This document shows, piece by piece, positions 8,266 through 17,200 of a stretch of 64,000 bases of DNA; position 1 is the first letter of the stretch; each line of letters starts with the position of its first letter. This DNA comes from Spirochaetia bacterium (GTDB taxonomy: Bacteria > Spirochaetota > Spirochaetia > Sphaerochaetales > Sphaerochaetaceae), in the NCBI GenBank assembly GCA_022482625.1, contig JAKVOU010000001.1, positions 2,962,784 through 3,026,783 on the forward strand, in the 5' to 3' direction. The notes beneath the pieces were generated by a model. The model ran no database searches, was not told the origin of the DNA, and saw only the letters and a list, made by a program, of their open reading frames with translations. Position numbers and translations under genes: made by a program.

Positions 8266-9840
8266 TCAAAGAGGCTTGATGCCAGAAAATGCAAAACTGT
8301 TTTTTTGCGCACGCTTGATAGTGTACATGGCTTCATCAGCGTTTTTGATTCTTCCTAGTATGTGAATGGCCGTATTGCTGTCGATGCCGATTGATGCGCC
8401 GATATGGATGATGGTTGAATTGTAATAGTAGGATTGGTTTATATATGAAATTAAGCGCAAGGCGATTTCCGTGAGCATGGCCTTGTCTGTTTCCCTTATT
8501 TCCAAGAGGAACTCATCACCTCCGAACCGGGAAACTGTTCCATTCTTAGGTAAGGCGTTTTTCAGTCTGCTTGCTGTTTCCTTCAGTATCTGGTCTCCTG
8601 CTTCGTGGCCTAATTGGTCATTCACTTGCTTGAAATTGTCCAGGTCAAGGAAAAGTATCGAAAAAGCAGTCTTTGATTGCTTGAGTCCTGAGAGCTGTTC
8701 GATCATGGTCTTGCGGTTGATCAATCCTGTCAAGAAATCATAACGGGCCCGATATTGGAGATCTTTCCTTTCTTTTTGTCGTATCATGGCTCGTCGGGAA
8801 AGGTAAAGTACAAAAATGTAGCATACGAAGATTGATAGAACCGAAATGAGGATTTCCTTGAATCTAAGCAGGATAAACCATGAACTGGAACGGTAATCAT
8901 ATACGTTTATAAGGACCAGGTCTCTCATTTCATCTTTCAGGAAATATGTATGCTGTGTGATGCCTTCCAATCTGTGAAGTAAGCCACTAGGAGAGAAGAT
9001 GTGTATACCATAGAGCTTTCCTTCATGTTCTTGGATGAAAGTCTTGTCTTTCTGTGGTACAGTCCGAGGATCAAAATCGTGATAATCGGAAAAACGAATG
9101 CTGTTCCCATACATGAATCCAAATTCCCTTGAAGGGTCTATTGCCTGTAGATATGAAAGATCTGCATTAAGCACTTCTTCTTTGATATTGGTATCCATGC
9201 TTATGGCTGAAGTCGGTGTAAGGATGTTTTCAGCCCTATAGTTGATAATGATCAGGCCTACGAGCTTGTTGTTGTAGAATATCGGCGTAGCAACTCTGAG
9301 CAAGGGATTTTGCTTGCCATTTTTCAGTTCAATCTGACCTTGTTCAATGTTAAGGTCAAGCGGAGAGATATAGATGCCGTTGTCAGGTAACCCGATGGCT
9401 TTATGAAAATAGTAACGGGCCGATTTATCTTCCAACTGTTCCTGAGGGACAACATATGGATGTCCTTTTTCATCTTTGACCCGTACTTTTTCCATGCCAT
9501 CGGCATTGATGAACCGGATTTGGTCATATAGGTCCCTGTACATCATTACTTTGGTATAGATTTCTGTAAGTTGCTTACAGATGTCACTGGAAGGGCAATC
9601 TATTCCATTTTCGTTCTGTAACATATCCATGGTAAAGCTTTTGAGAAGTAACAGATCTGACAGCACATTGGTATTTTCCTGCATCATCATGGATGATTCC
9701 ATTTCCAATGAAGCTGTCATCTGGTTCCTGATATCGTTGATTTGGCTTTTTTGTTCAATATGTCCTGTAAAGAAAATAATGCTGAGGGAAGACACAGAAA
9801 GGAACAAGAACAGGAACCATTCTTTTTTGCTCTTTATCAT
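8266..9840 (-). CDS. Membrane-bound diguanylate cyclase (GGDEF) with periplasmic sensor
   Basis: Makes the second messenger c-di-GMP. TM1 is near the N-terminus (FLFLFLSVSSLSIIFF). It is followed by a periplasmic region of roughly 290 residues resembling a Cache-type ligand sensor, a second TM (LISVLSIFVCYIFVLYL), and a GGDEF domain starting at RYDFLTGLINR. The catalytic motif is intact (RFGGDEFLLEI). No RxxD inhibitory site is seen in the residues just before it (PKNGTVSRFGGDEF), so product inhibition may be absent. I prefer ATG 9840; a TTG at 9906 in the same frame would add 22 residues. Neither has an ideally spaced ribosome site. Monocistronic. Confidence 0.88.
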   Translation of the reverse strand: MIKSKKEWFLFLFLSVSSLSIIFFTGHIEQKSQINDIRNQMTASLEMESSMMMQENTNVLSDLLLLKSFTMDMLQNENGIDCPSSDICKQLTEIYTKVMMYRDLYDQIRFINADGMEKVRVKDEKGHPYVVPQEQLEDKSARYYFHKAIGLPDNGIYISPLDLNIEQGQIELKNGKQNPLLRVATPIFYNNKLVGLIIINYRAENILTPTSAISMDTNIKEEVLNADLSYLQAIDPSREFGFMYGNSIRFSDYHDFDPRTVPQKDKTFIQEHEGKLYGIHIFSPSGLLHRLEGITQHTYFLKDEMRDLVLINVYDYRSSSWFILLRFKEILISVLSIFVCYIFVLYLSRRAMIRQKERKDLQYRARYDFLTGLINRKTMIEQLSGLKQSKTAFSILFLDLDNFKQVNDQLGHEAGDQILKETASRLKNALPKNGTVSRFGGDEFLLEIRETDKAMLTEIALRLISYINQSYYYNSTIIHIGASIGIDSNTAIHILGRIKNADEAMYTIKRAQKNSFAFSGIKPL

Positions 9841-10046
9841 CTGTCGACAGGTTCTCCTATATGTCTTCCCTTTTTCCAGTGTACTCGGGTACTGTCGGTT
9901 TCGCAAGAAAATTATGTTCTTTCCTTATAGCAAAAGCAAAAATATGTTATATGAACAAACAAAATGTCTGATTTTGTCCATGAAGAAACCTAGAGATCAA
10001 TCTCTGACGGTAGCCTTAATATCTGGAATGGGTTATGCTTCTACAG

Positions 10047-10065
10047 ACACCGGACAGGCCGGTGT
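10047..10065 (+). promoter_or_regulatory. GC-rich leader hairpin upstream of the ACT/PFL operon
   Basis: ACACCGG (10047-10053) pairs with CCGGTGT (10059-10065) around ACAGG, 25 bases before the ACT start codon. A weaker stem, AGAGAT/ATCTCT, lies about 55 bases upstream. There is no T-run. It could be a leader regulatory structure; no known riboswitch core is recognisable. Confidence 0.3.
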
Positions 10066-10090
10066 GATCAATACGTATGGAGGTTGTCAT

Positions 10091-10354
10091 ATGCGTGCTA
10101 TACTATCGGTCGTCGGAAAAGACCGCGTAGGCATATTGGCTGAAGTGTCAGGGATCTGCAGGCAGTATCAGGCAAACATCGTTGATGTTTCCCAGACAGT
10201 TCTGCAAGGGTTTTTCACTATGATCATGCTGGTAGAGATGGATACCGGAAATTTTCTCCAGTTTGTCGATTACATCCAGAATTTTGGTAATGAAAATGAT
10301 TTGAAGATTCATGCCATGCATGAGGATATCTTCAAGTCCATGCACACTGTCTGA
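10091..10354 (+). CDS. ACT-domain protein (UPF0237 type, 87 aa)
   Basis: A free-standing ACT domain. It begins MRAILSVVGKDRVGILAEVS, the ligand-binding loop typical of the family (GKDRxGI), and ends with a short helix. ACT domains bind amino acids or other small ligands and act as regulatory modules. The start at ATG 10091 has a GGAGG site. It is followed 12 bases later by a UPF0210 (PFL) gene. This pair is a conserved two-gene arrangement in many anaerobes, with the ACT protein thought to be a partner or sensor for the larger protein. The exact biochemical role is not established. Confidence 0.88.
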   Translation: MRAILSVVGKDRVGILAEVSGICRQYQANIVDVSQTVLQGFFTMIMLVEMDTGNFLQFVDYIQNFGNENDLKIHAMHEDIFKSMHTV

Positions 10355-10366
10355 TGGAGGAAGGTG

Positions 10367-11725
10367 ATGATTGAGCCCAATGATATCGTTGAAACAATAA
10401 AGATGATTGAGGAAGATCACCTGGACATCAGGACCATTACCATGGGAATTTCCCTTTTGGACTGTGCTGATGCCGACATTGACAGATCCTGCCAAAAAAT
10501 CTATGACAAGGTGCTGGGTAAGGCAAAGAATCTCGTCCAGGTTGCCGGGCAGATCCAGAAGGAATATGGAATTCCGATCATCAACAAAAGGATTTCCGTA
10601 ACACCTATCTCCTTGTTGGTTTCTGCATCAGGAGGTGATCCTGTCAAGTATGCCTTGGTTCTTGAGAAGCTTGCACGGGAACTTCATGTTGATTTCATAG
10701 GTGGATATTCGGTCCTTTGCCAGAAAGGCTTTGCAAGCGGAGACCTTGCCTTGATTGAATCAATTCCCCGCGCATTGGTGCAGACAGAACATATTTGTTC
10801 CAGTGTCAATATCGGTTCCTCACGGGCTGGTATCAACATGGATGCCGTCAAGATGATGGGGGAGACAGTCCTGAAAACAGCAGAAGCGACCAAGGAGCAG
10901 AGCTGTATCGGTGCTGCCAAGCTGGTGGTGTTCTGTAATTCGGTTGATGACAATCCTTTCATGGCCGGTGCATACCATGGCATCGGAGAACCCGACTGTG
11001 AAATCCATGTCGGGGTTTCTGGTCCTGGAGTCGTTCGTGCTGCTTTGGCACGGGCTGACAAGAGCCTTGAAATGAACCAGGTAGCCGAAATTATCAAGAA
11101 AGTAGCTTTCAAGATTACAAGAGTAGGGCAGTTGGTAGGCAATATCGCTTCACAGATGCTTGATGTACCGTTCGGTATCGTCGATTTGTCTCTTGCGCCG
11201 ACTCCTGCAGTCGGTGATTCCGTTGCCCATATCCTGGAAGAAATCGGATTGGAACAATGCGGGGGGCCGGGAACTACGGCCTGTCTGGCTATGCTCAATG
11301 ACGCAGTCAAGAAAGGCGGTGTCATGGCGTCGAGTTCAGTCGGAGGATTGTCCGGTGCTTTCATTCCTGTCTCTGAAGATGCCGGTATGATTGATGCCGC
11401 CAGAAGCGGCAACTTGACTATCGAAAAACTTGAAGCTATGACTGCAGTCTGTTCTGTAGGCATTGACATGGTCATCATACCGGGTGATGTAACTGCTACT
11501 ACCATTTCAGGTATCATTGCTGATGAGGCTGCAATCGGTATGGTCAACCATAAGACGACTGCAGTACGTGTCATTCCTGCCATAGGAGTACCTGCGGGTA
11601 AAGAAGTGGAATTCGGTGGGTTGCTTGGTTCCGGGCCGGTCATGCCTGTGAAGAAATCCTCCTGCAGTGTGATGATCAACCGAGGTGGAAAGATTCCAGC
11701 ACCGCTGCATAGTTTGAAAAATTGA
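10367..11725 (+). CDS. UPF0210 / PFL-family protein (DUF711, 452 aa)
   Basis: The full-length match in size and layout is to the PFL/DUF711 family (about 450 aa), which structurally relates to glycyl-radical-like barrels but whose reaction is unknown. Visible conserved stretches include [14 protein letters not shown] near residue 30, [67 protein letters not shown] and [19 protein letters not shown] 10367 is chosen over GTG 10364 because both share the upstream GGAGG and ATG is stronger. It forms an operon with the ACT protein and ends at a strong terminator. Confidence 0.9.
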   Translation: MIEPNDIVETIKMIEEDHLDIRTITMGISLLDCADADIDRSCQKIYDKVLGKAKNLVQVAGQIQKEYGIPIINKRISVTPISLLVSASGGDPVKYALVLEKLARELHVDFIGGYSVLCQKGFASGDLALIESIPRALVQTEHICSSVNIGSSRAGINMDAVKMMGETVLKTAEATKEQSCIGAAKLVVFCNSVDDNPFMAGAYHGIGEPDCEIHVGVSGPGVVRAALARADKSLEMNQVAEIIKKVAFKITRVGQLVGNIASQMLDVPFGIVDLSLAPTPAVGDSVAHILEEIGLEQCGGPGTTACLAMLNDAVKKGGVMASSSVGGLSGAFIPVSEDAGMIDAARSGNLTIEKLEAMTAVCSVGIDMVIIPGDVTATTISGIIADEAAIGMVNHKTTAVRVIPAIGVPAGKEVEFGGLLGSGPVMPVKKSSCSVMINRGGKIPAPLHSLKN

Positions 11726-11741
11726 TTGGCGGGATACCAAG

Positions 11742-11780
11742 AAAATGGTCAGATTGAATGATATGTCTGACCATTTTATT
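11742..11780 (+). terminator. Rho-independent terminator after the PFL gene
   Basis: AAAATGGTCAGA (11742-11753) pairs perfectly with TCTGACCATTTT (11765-11776), followed by ATTAT. The symmetric A/T ends suggest it could work on both strands. Confidence 0.8.
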
Positions 11781-11790
11781 ATGAATTAAT

Positions 11791-11811
11791 ATTGAATGAA
11801 TTTCATTCATT
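11791..11811. promoter_or_regulatory. TetR operator 1, overlapping the tetR promoter
   Basis: The left arm ATTGAATG and right arm CATTCATT flank a 5-base centre (AATTT), one mismatch from a perfect 8-base inverted repeat. The same arms recur at 12449-12469 before the MATE gene. The right edge overlaps a TTGACA -35 box (11810-11815), so a bound repressor would block tetR transcription. The -10 is weak (possibly TAACCT at 11833). Confidence 0.75.
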
Positions 11812-11858
11812 GACATTTTTCTTAGAATATGCTAACCTTTGAAAGAAGGAAAAGAAGA

Positions 11859-12416
11859 ATGAGGATAACGAAAGATCCTGAAGACCGAAAGCAAGAAATA
11901 CTTGACACAGCAATGCGACTGTTCCATGAAAAAGGGTATGAGAAGACATCAATGTCGGATATTGCCAAGAAAATGGGAGTTGCACAAGGCCTATGTTATC
12001 GATATTTTCCTTCAAAGGAAGCACTTTTCAATAGTTCCATAGATCGGTATGCCCAACTGTTGGTTGATTGGAACCTTTCCCGGCAAAAAGCTGATATGTC
12101 CTTGAAGGAAAGAATTGAAGAAATGACAATCTTTGAAGAAACCCAGAATCCTGACTATTATGTCGTATTTCATCAGATAGAAAATGTAAGTTTTCATGAA
12201 CTGCTCAGTCTCAGTGTCTGCAGGAAAATGATTCCCCATGTGAGAGATTGGGCTGAACAAGCCCGGCAACGTGGTGAAATACATATTGATGATTTGGATA
12301 CGGCTGTTTCTTTCTGCATATATGGACAACTTGGTATATTGCTTGACCATAATTTGTCCGTGAGTGAAAAAGAATCGCGTATCAAGTCTTTTTTATTGAC
12401 TGTATTGAAGTTTTAA
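11859..12416 (+). CDS. TetR-family repressor (185 aa)
   Basis: The N-terminal helix-turn-helix is intact: KQEILDTAMRLFHEKGYEKT then SMSDIAKKMGVAQGLCYRYF and PSKEALF, all standard TetR residues at positions 10-60. The C-terminal ligand domain is divergent, as usual. The start at ATG 11859 is supported by an upstream AGAAGG-like site; ATG 11829 lies inside the promoter. Matching palindromes before this gene and before the MATE pump 70 bases downstream imply that it represses both itself and the pump, releasing them when a toxic compound binds. Confidence 0.9.
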   Translation: MRITKDPEDRKQEILDTAMRLFHEKGYEKTSMSDIAKKMGVAQGLCYRYFPSKEALFNSSIDRYAQLLVDWNLSRQKADMSLKERIEEMTIFEETQNPDYYVVFHQIENVSFHELLSLSVCRKMIPHVRDWAEQARQRGEIHIDDLDTAVSFCIYGQLGILLDHNLSVSEKESRIKSFLLTVLKF

Positions 12417-12448
12417 ACAATACAATAGTGAAATTTTTTTAATTCATT

Positions 12449-12469
12449 AATGAATGAAATTCATTCATT
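12449..12469. promoter_or_regulatory. TetR operator 2, before the MATE gene
   Basis: AATGAATG (12449-12456) and CATTCATT (12462-12469) form a perfect 8-base inverted repeat with centre AAATT, 17 bases before the MATE start codon. The overlapping perfect palindrome ATTCATTAATGAAT (12442-12455) adds a third half-site, so two repressor dimers might bind side by side. Confidence 0.75.
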
Positions 12470-12485
12470 ATTAGAGAGGCATACT

Positions 12486-13847
12486 ATGGAAACCAAAATT
12501 GATTTTATCACCAGAAACACGAAAAAAAGCTTGTTTGCCATAACTGCTCCGATGTTGCTGGCAATGTTTCTCAACATGGCCTATAACCTTGTTGACAGTC
12601 TTTGGATCGGGAATCTGTTGGGTAAGACAGCCTATGCAGCCTTTACCGGTTCTCTTCCTGTTATCCTTATTTTGCTTTCTGTTGCAATGGGAGCGACAAA
12701 TGGCATGGCTATCTTGATTTCACAGGCCATTGGGTCCGCAGACCATAACAGGGGTGATACTCTTATCGCAAGTTCCTTGCTAGGGACACTTATCTTTGCA
12801 GTGATGGTAACAATTGGTTGTGAAGGCCTGTTGCCTGCAATTGCAAGACTTTCTGGAGTACCATCTGAAACTTATGGCTTGGTACTGGATTATCTGTCTA
12901 TTTATTTACTTGGCTATCCAGTAATGTCCCTTTATCTTTATTTTGCCGCAGTACTGCGTAGTTTCGGTAACAGCCTGTTCCAAGCTATGTCCATGTTGAT
13001 GGCAACAGTACTCAATGCGATACTTGATCCACTGTGTATCAGAAATCTTGGGTTTAAGGGGGCTGCACTGGCGACACTTGTTTCTCAGAGTATCTGTCTG
13101 GTGACTATCATCCTTTATCTCCATAAGAAAAAACTGTTTCGGATTGATTTGAGTAAAGTGTCTCGGAATGTTCTTCTTCCATTGATGCAAAAGGCAGTCC
13201 CTTCAATTATCCAACAGTGTATACCTGCAGTCAGTACAATGTTCCTGACATCCTTGGTGGGCTCCTATGGTATTACTGCTCTTGTAGGGTATGGAATTGC
13301 GGGTAGAATAGAGATTATCCTTCTTTATCCTGCAATGGCCCTGAATATGGTTTTGACAATCATAGTCGGACAATGTGTGGGAGGTCTGAGATATGACCGG
13401 GTCAAGGAATATCTTAAAGCGGCAACATGGAACAGTTCCCTTATCGTGCTTATGCTTTCTTTTCTCGTAGTTGTGTCCTCCGGGTATCTATCTGGTCTGT
13501 TTGTCAAAGCTGGTGATGCTGCAATTATTGTGAAAGGATATTTTCTGATTATCGGTGCAGGGTATGTCTGCAATATGGTAACCAATTGTTTGCTTGGGTT
13601 GCTCAATGGAATGGGATATCCATCTCTCAGTATGCTTCTTATGGTCCTATACTATCTTCTTATACGTATTCCGCTTGCTTATTTGTTTTCTTATTTTGGA
13701 TTCGGCCTGCATGGCATTTGGCTTGCGGTTCTTATAAGCCATGTCATAGCATGTCTGGCTGCAATGGCCATGGCCCATCATCATGTGGATAGGAAATGTT
13801 TTATGAATGTTCCTGTACGGGAGGGGAATGGAATGACTTTGTCCTAA
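12486..13847 (+). CDS. MATE-family multidrug efflux transporter (453 aa)
   Basis: A cation-driven exporter of the MATE (NorM/DinF-like) family with twelve predicted membrane segments in two similar halves. Family residues seen include APMLLAMFLNMAYNLVDSLWIGNLLG in TM1 (short form: MAYNLVDSLWIG), GATNGMAILISQAIG in TM2, and LNAILDPL after TM5. The start at ATG 12486 is chosen because the upstream ATG at 12450 lies within the operator. It is co-regulated with the adjacent tetR gene through a shared operator. The substrate is unknown. Confidence 0.9.
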   Translation: METKIDFITRNTKKSLFAITAPMLLAMFLNMAYNLVDSLWIGNLLGKTAYAAFTGSLPVILILLSVAMGATNGMAILISQAIGSADHNRGDTLIASSLLGTLIFAVMVTIGCEGLLPAIARLSGVPSETYGLVLDYLSIYLLGYPVMSLYLYFAAVLRSFGNSLFQAMSMLMATVLNAILDPLCIRNLGFKGAALATLVSQSICLVTIILYLHKKKLFRIDLSKVSRNVLLPLMQKAVPSIIQQCIPAVSTMFLTSLVGSYGITALVGYGIAGRIEIILLYPAMALNMVLTIIVGQCVGGLRYDRVKEYLKAATWNSSLIVLMLSFLVVVSSGYLSGLFVKAGDAAIIVKGYFLIIGAGYVCNMVTNCLLGLLNGMGYPSLSMLLMVLYYLLIRIPLAYLFSYFGFGLHGIWLAVLISHVIACLAAMAMAHHHVDRKCFMNVPVREGNGMTLS

Positions 13848-13954
13848 GCTTTCCAAGTTCAGAAGGTATGTGTATACTGATGCAGAAGTCTTTGTGTTGT
13901 TCCATTGGCTGTAGCTGTATACAAAAATTCTGTTGCATCCGGAGGAGTCATGCT

Positions 13955-15199
13955 ATGGATGAAGATGTCCTTAAGACAATCTGCAGGGACAGGCAGATTA
14001 CAAAATTCAGATTCTACGGTTTTTTCAAGAATCTGAAGTTTTTTGAACCGTATCTGATTCTTTTCCTGCTGTCAAAGCATCTCAATCTTTTTCAGATCGG
14101 ACTGTTGATATCAATCAGGGAACTTATCATCAATTTTTTTGAGATTCCCTCAGGTATCGTTGCAGACTATTGGGGCAAGAAAAAGGAACTTTATTGTTGT
14201 TTTCTGTTCTATATCCTTTCTTTTTTCCTGTTTTTCCTTACTGATTCCTTTCTGCTCGGTGCTCTTGCAATGATATCCTTCGGATTTGGAGAGGCTTTTC
14301 GATCCGGTACCCATAAGGCAATGATTTATATCTATCTTGAGAAAAAAGGATGGCAGGAGTATAAGAGCTTTGTCTATGGGAGGACCAGGGGTGCCTCTTT
14401 GGTTGGAAGTGCCCTTTCGTCTTTGGTTGCCATTCTCCTTGCTTTAAGTTTGCCTGATCTTAATTACATCTTTCTTTTTTCCATTGTTCCCTATGTACTT
14501 GACTTGTTGCTTATAGCCTCATATCCCAACTATCTGGATGCCCCGGGAAAGAGTACTTCCGTCTGCTTGTCTGCTTTTCTCAAGCGAATGTTTTTAGGGC
14601 TGAAATCAAACAGTTCCTTACGTCGTTTGCTTCTTGCTGAGGGACTTTTTGAAGGATCCGTTTCCAGCATAAAGGACCTTGTGCAGCCGATATTAGAAAG
14701 TCTGGCCATGGCATCCGGTATTGTGCTTATAGCAAATCTATCGCAGAAAGACAATCTCAATGTCTTGCTGGGACTGCTTTATATGATCATCAACATAGCA
14801 GGTGTATTTGCTTCCAGGAATTCATACAGGCTCATCAAACGTTTCAAGGCACCAAGACTGCTGAATCTGGCTCAACTCCTGCTTATCATATCCATTCTTA
14901 TTATTGGAATGCTGATCAAGCAACCTGTTGTGGTCTGTTTGGCTTTCCTTGTCATCAACATGACCAGGGATGCCAGAAAACCTCTGTACATTGATGTAAT
15001 TGATGATAATATGGAAAAAGAAGAACGTGCCACTATGCTCAGCTTGGGATCACAGCTGAAAAGTATCTTTACCGTTGTCATTGCCCCTGCCATCGGCTAT
15101 GTGGCTGACACATATTCACTCAGCAAGGGGTTTGTAGCCTTGGCATTGCTGCTGTTGGTGATTTTCCCATTTTCTTGGAATAGCAAAGGGGAAAAGTAG
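13955..15199 (+). CDS. MFS transporter (414 aa)
   Basis: A major facilitator superfamily protein of about 12 segments. FEIPSGIVADYWGKKKELYC carries the loop 2-3 signature, and FGFGEAFRSGTHKAMIYIYL corresponds to TM4 and the following loop. The start at ATG 13955 is favoured by GGAGGAG seven bases upstream. The gene follows the MATE pump by 107 bases in the same direction and may be co-transcribed, but no shared operator is seen. The substrate is unknown. It shares the E-I/L-P-x-G-I-V-A-D motif with the MFS gene at 381-1517. Confidence 0.82.
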   Translation: MDEDVLKTICRDRQITKFRFYGFFKNLKFFEPYLILFLLSKHLNLFQIGLLISIRELIINFFEIPSGIVADYWGKKKELYCCFLFYILSFFLFFLTDSFLLGALAMISFGFGEAFRSGTHKAMIYIYLEKKGWQEYKSFVYGRTRGASLVGSALSSLVAILLALSLPDLNYIFLFSIVPYVLDLLLIASYPNYLDAPGKSTSVCLSAFLKRMFLGLKSNSSLRRLLLAEGLFEGSVSSIKDLVQPILESLAMASGIVLIANLSQKDNLNVLLGLLYMIINIAGVFASRNSYRLIKRFKAPRLLNLAQLLLIISILIIGMLIKQPVVVCLAFLVINMTRDARKPLYIDVIDDNMEKEERATMLSLGSQLKSIFTVVIAPAIGYVADTYSLSKGFVALALLLLVIFPFSWNSKGEK

Positions 15200-15207
15200 T
15201 AGGTTGC

Positions 15208-16080
15208 TTAAGAAGGTAAGTATTGGAATAATTTTCTATATGCTTTTGGGGTTGTACCATACTCCTTTTTGAAAAGTTTATAAAAATAGCTTAGGGAACT
15301 ATAACCAAGATCTTCACTTAAATCAGCAATTTCTCTATTAGAATGTTGTAGCATGTTTGCAGCATAGGTTAGTTTTTTTGTATTGAGAAATTTTGTGGGG
15401 GTAATGCCTAGATATTTTTTAAACGATCGGCAAATGTATTCTTTTGTCTTTCCTGAAAAGTCTACCATATAATCAATACCTTCATACAAGTTGTCATAAG
15501 AATTCATTTCATCAATTAATTTTTGTAGCCATATCGGTATGATCATTAGATTTTGTTGTTGTCTCTTACAACCGGGAACAATAATATTATAGAAAAGTGG
15601 AAGGATGAGGCTGCGTAGTTCAGCTCGTTGTTCTTTTTTTTGGTCATTTCTGAATAATGAGAAATATCGAATTGATGTAAGAAAGTTCCTTTGTTGGTTG
15701 CTACTTATATCGAATATATGTTGTTTGTGTACAAGAATATGTTTTGGTGAGTCTTTATAAAGATAGAGGAATAATTCATTAACTGTTGCTGCTGAAATTG
15801 CTATATTGATATTGTCGCAGAGTTCATCTCCCTCAATATCAAGTTTGCTATGTATATCATTTGGAAATGCAACGGCAAGCTGTGATTTTGTCAATGTATA
15901 GCTTATGTTGTTAATGATTAGATCAAACCTTCCCTTTGTGACAAGATAAATTTCATAGTAATCATGTACTTGTGGATATTCTTTGTTATTTACTCCTTTT
16001 CTGAGCGAGTAATTTGCTTCACTTTCTGCATCAAGCATTTCCTGTGCATTGAAAACATGTATCATGTTGGCTTCCTTCAT
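15208..16080 (-). CDS. AraC-family transcriptional regulator (290 aa)
   Basis: The N-terminal part (about residues 20-110) is a cupin-like sugar-sensing fold (YPQVHDYYEIYLVTKGRFDL). The C-terminal 100 residues hold two helix-turn-helix motifs: KEYICRSFKKYLGITPTKFL and the classic second HTH region REIADLSEDLGYSSLSYFYKLF followed by GTTPKAYRK. It is transcribed away from the hexuronate TRAP/uxa/uxu cluster across a 1.1 kb gap, so it is the likely activator of that cluster, with a uronate or related sugar as ligand. That link is inferred from position only. Confidence 0.85.
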   Translation of the reverse strand: MKEANMIHVFNAQEMLDAESEANYSLRKGVNNKEYPQVHDYYEIYLVTKGRFDLIINNISYTLTKSQLAVAFPNDIHSKLDIEGDELCDNINIAISAATVNELFLYLYKDSPKHILVHKQHIFDISSNQQRNFLTSIRYFSLFRNDQKKEQRAELRSLILPLFYNIIVPGCKRQQQNLMIIPIWLQKLIDEMNSYDNLYEGIDYMVDFSGKTKEYICRSFKKYLGITPTKFLNTKKLTYAANMLQHSNREIADLSEDLGYSSLSYFYKLFKKEYGTTPKAYRKLFQYLPS

Positions 16081-17200
16081 TATGACGGCATATTTTTATT
16101 TTATAAAGATAGTAGGTAGCATATAAGGTTGTTTAATGTAATACTTTGTAATTAGTAGATAATCTGATTTTTAATAATTGTAACCGCAAAATGATTTTTT
16201 GTATGTAAGTTTCAATAACTTAAATTATGATTTCTGTTTTTATAAAACAAAAGTGAGGATTTTCATTCTTTTACTTTAATATGTTGATATCTCTTTGAGT
16301 TTGCTGGGGTTGCTGTTGCCTAGAAGGAATGTTGAAGATTTTTTTTCGTAGTCTTGCAATTGTGAGATTTTAATGCTGAAAATATGAGTTTCTGTGGCTT
16401 AATCAAGAATTTAATTGCATTTAACGGAATGATATTCCCTTGTCTTAATAATATCACAGTACTATTAGATAGAAAATTTGATGTAACCATATGTTGTCAT
16501 AATTATCAAAGTAGTCAAACCGGCAAGGATACAAATAATCTAAAATAAATCAAACCAAACTATATGTAATTCTATATCAATTTTGCTGGTAACAAGGTTT
16601 TTCCTACGAGAATGGAATGAGTTTCCTTTTGTGAAAATGATCGAAATATGGGAAGCAAGAAATATATAGTATAATAAAAGTAAACTATCTAAATTTGATT
16701 TGTGCTACAAAATTAAAATATTGTTTCATTAAAGTAAATGTCAATATTGAGCAAAAAATATACAAATAAAATGCAAGCCTGACGACGAGGAAAGATATAT
16801 GCTTCATATATAAAATAAATTGCAGAATTGAAGTTTCTAAGATGTTAAGCGGAGATTTTCATGTATTGTCTGATGGTAGTGGAAAAATGGATAATGTAAC
16901 CGTTGAAAGTTTTATATAATTTGTTATTCAAAAATAAAATATTGTAAATTATATAGCTATGGTCTGACTAAAGGTCTTAAGGTGGTTTGTTATTGATAGA
17001 AAAGGTTGCTTTTTGCATGTAAGAATGCCTGATGTAATAGGTATGTGTTGTATTAATGATAAATTTTGCATATATAAGAAAGGAGAAATAGATAAATTAG
17101 TAGCAATAATGGTTTGTCATTTATTCTGCTAAATTATAAATAATTTTGCATAGCTTGTAATTATCTTTTTGGGATAAATAAATATACAAAGGAGTACAAA
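16081..17200. other. Long AT-rich non-coding region before the uronate TRAP operon
   Basis: 1,120 bases without a convincing gene, strongly A/T rich and full of stop codons in all frames. It holds the divergent control region between the AraC gene and dctP. A promoter candidate is given at 17048-17076. No riboswitch, tRNA or strong terminator is recognised. It may contain decayed sequence that I cannot identify. Confidence 0.5.
17048..17076 (+). promoter_or_regulatory. Candidate promoter for the dctPQM-uxaC operon
   Basis: TTGTAT (17048-17053) and TATATA (17071-17076) are 17 bases apart, about 125 bases before the dctP start codon. The box sequences are imperfect but well spaced. Confidence 0.4.

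Noticed and set aside
9990-10090. Possible ZTP (pfl-motif) or folate riboswitch before the ACT/PFL operon
   Set aside because: The leader has hairpins, but I could not find the conserved core sequences of the ZTP or THF riboswitches, so I only list the hairpin.
10684-11679. Long minus-strand frame (331 codons) opposite the PFL gene
   Set aside because: It is rich in Pro, Ser and Thr, as expected of an antisense shadow of a conserved gene, and overlaps the well-supported PFL family protein completely.
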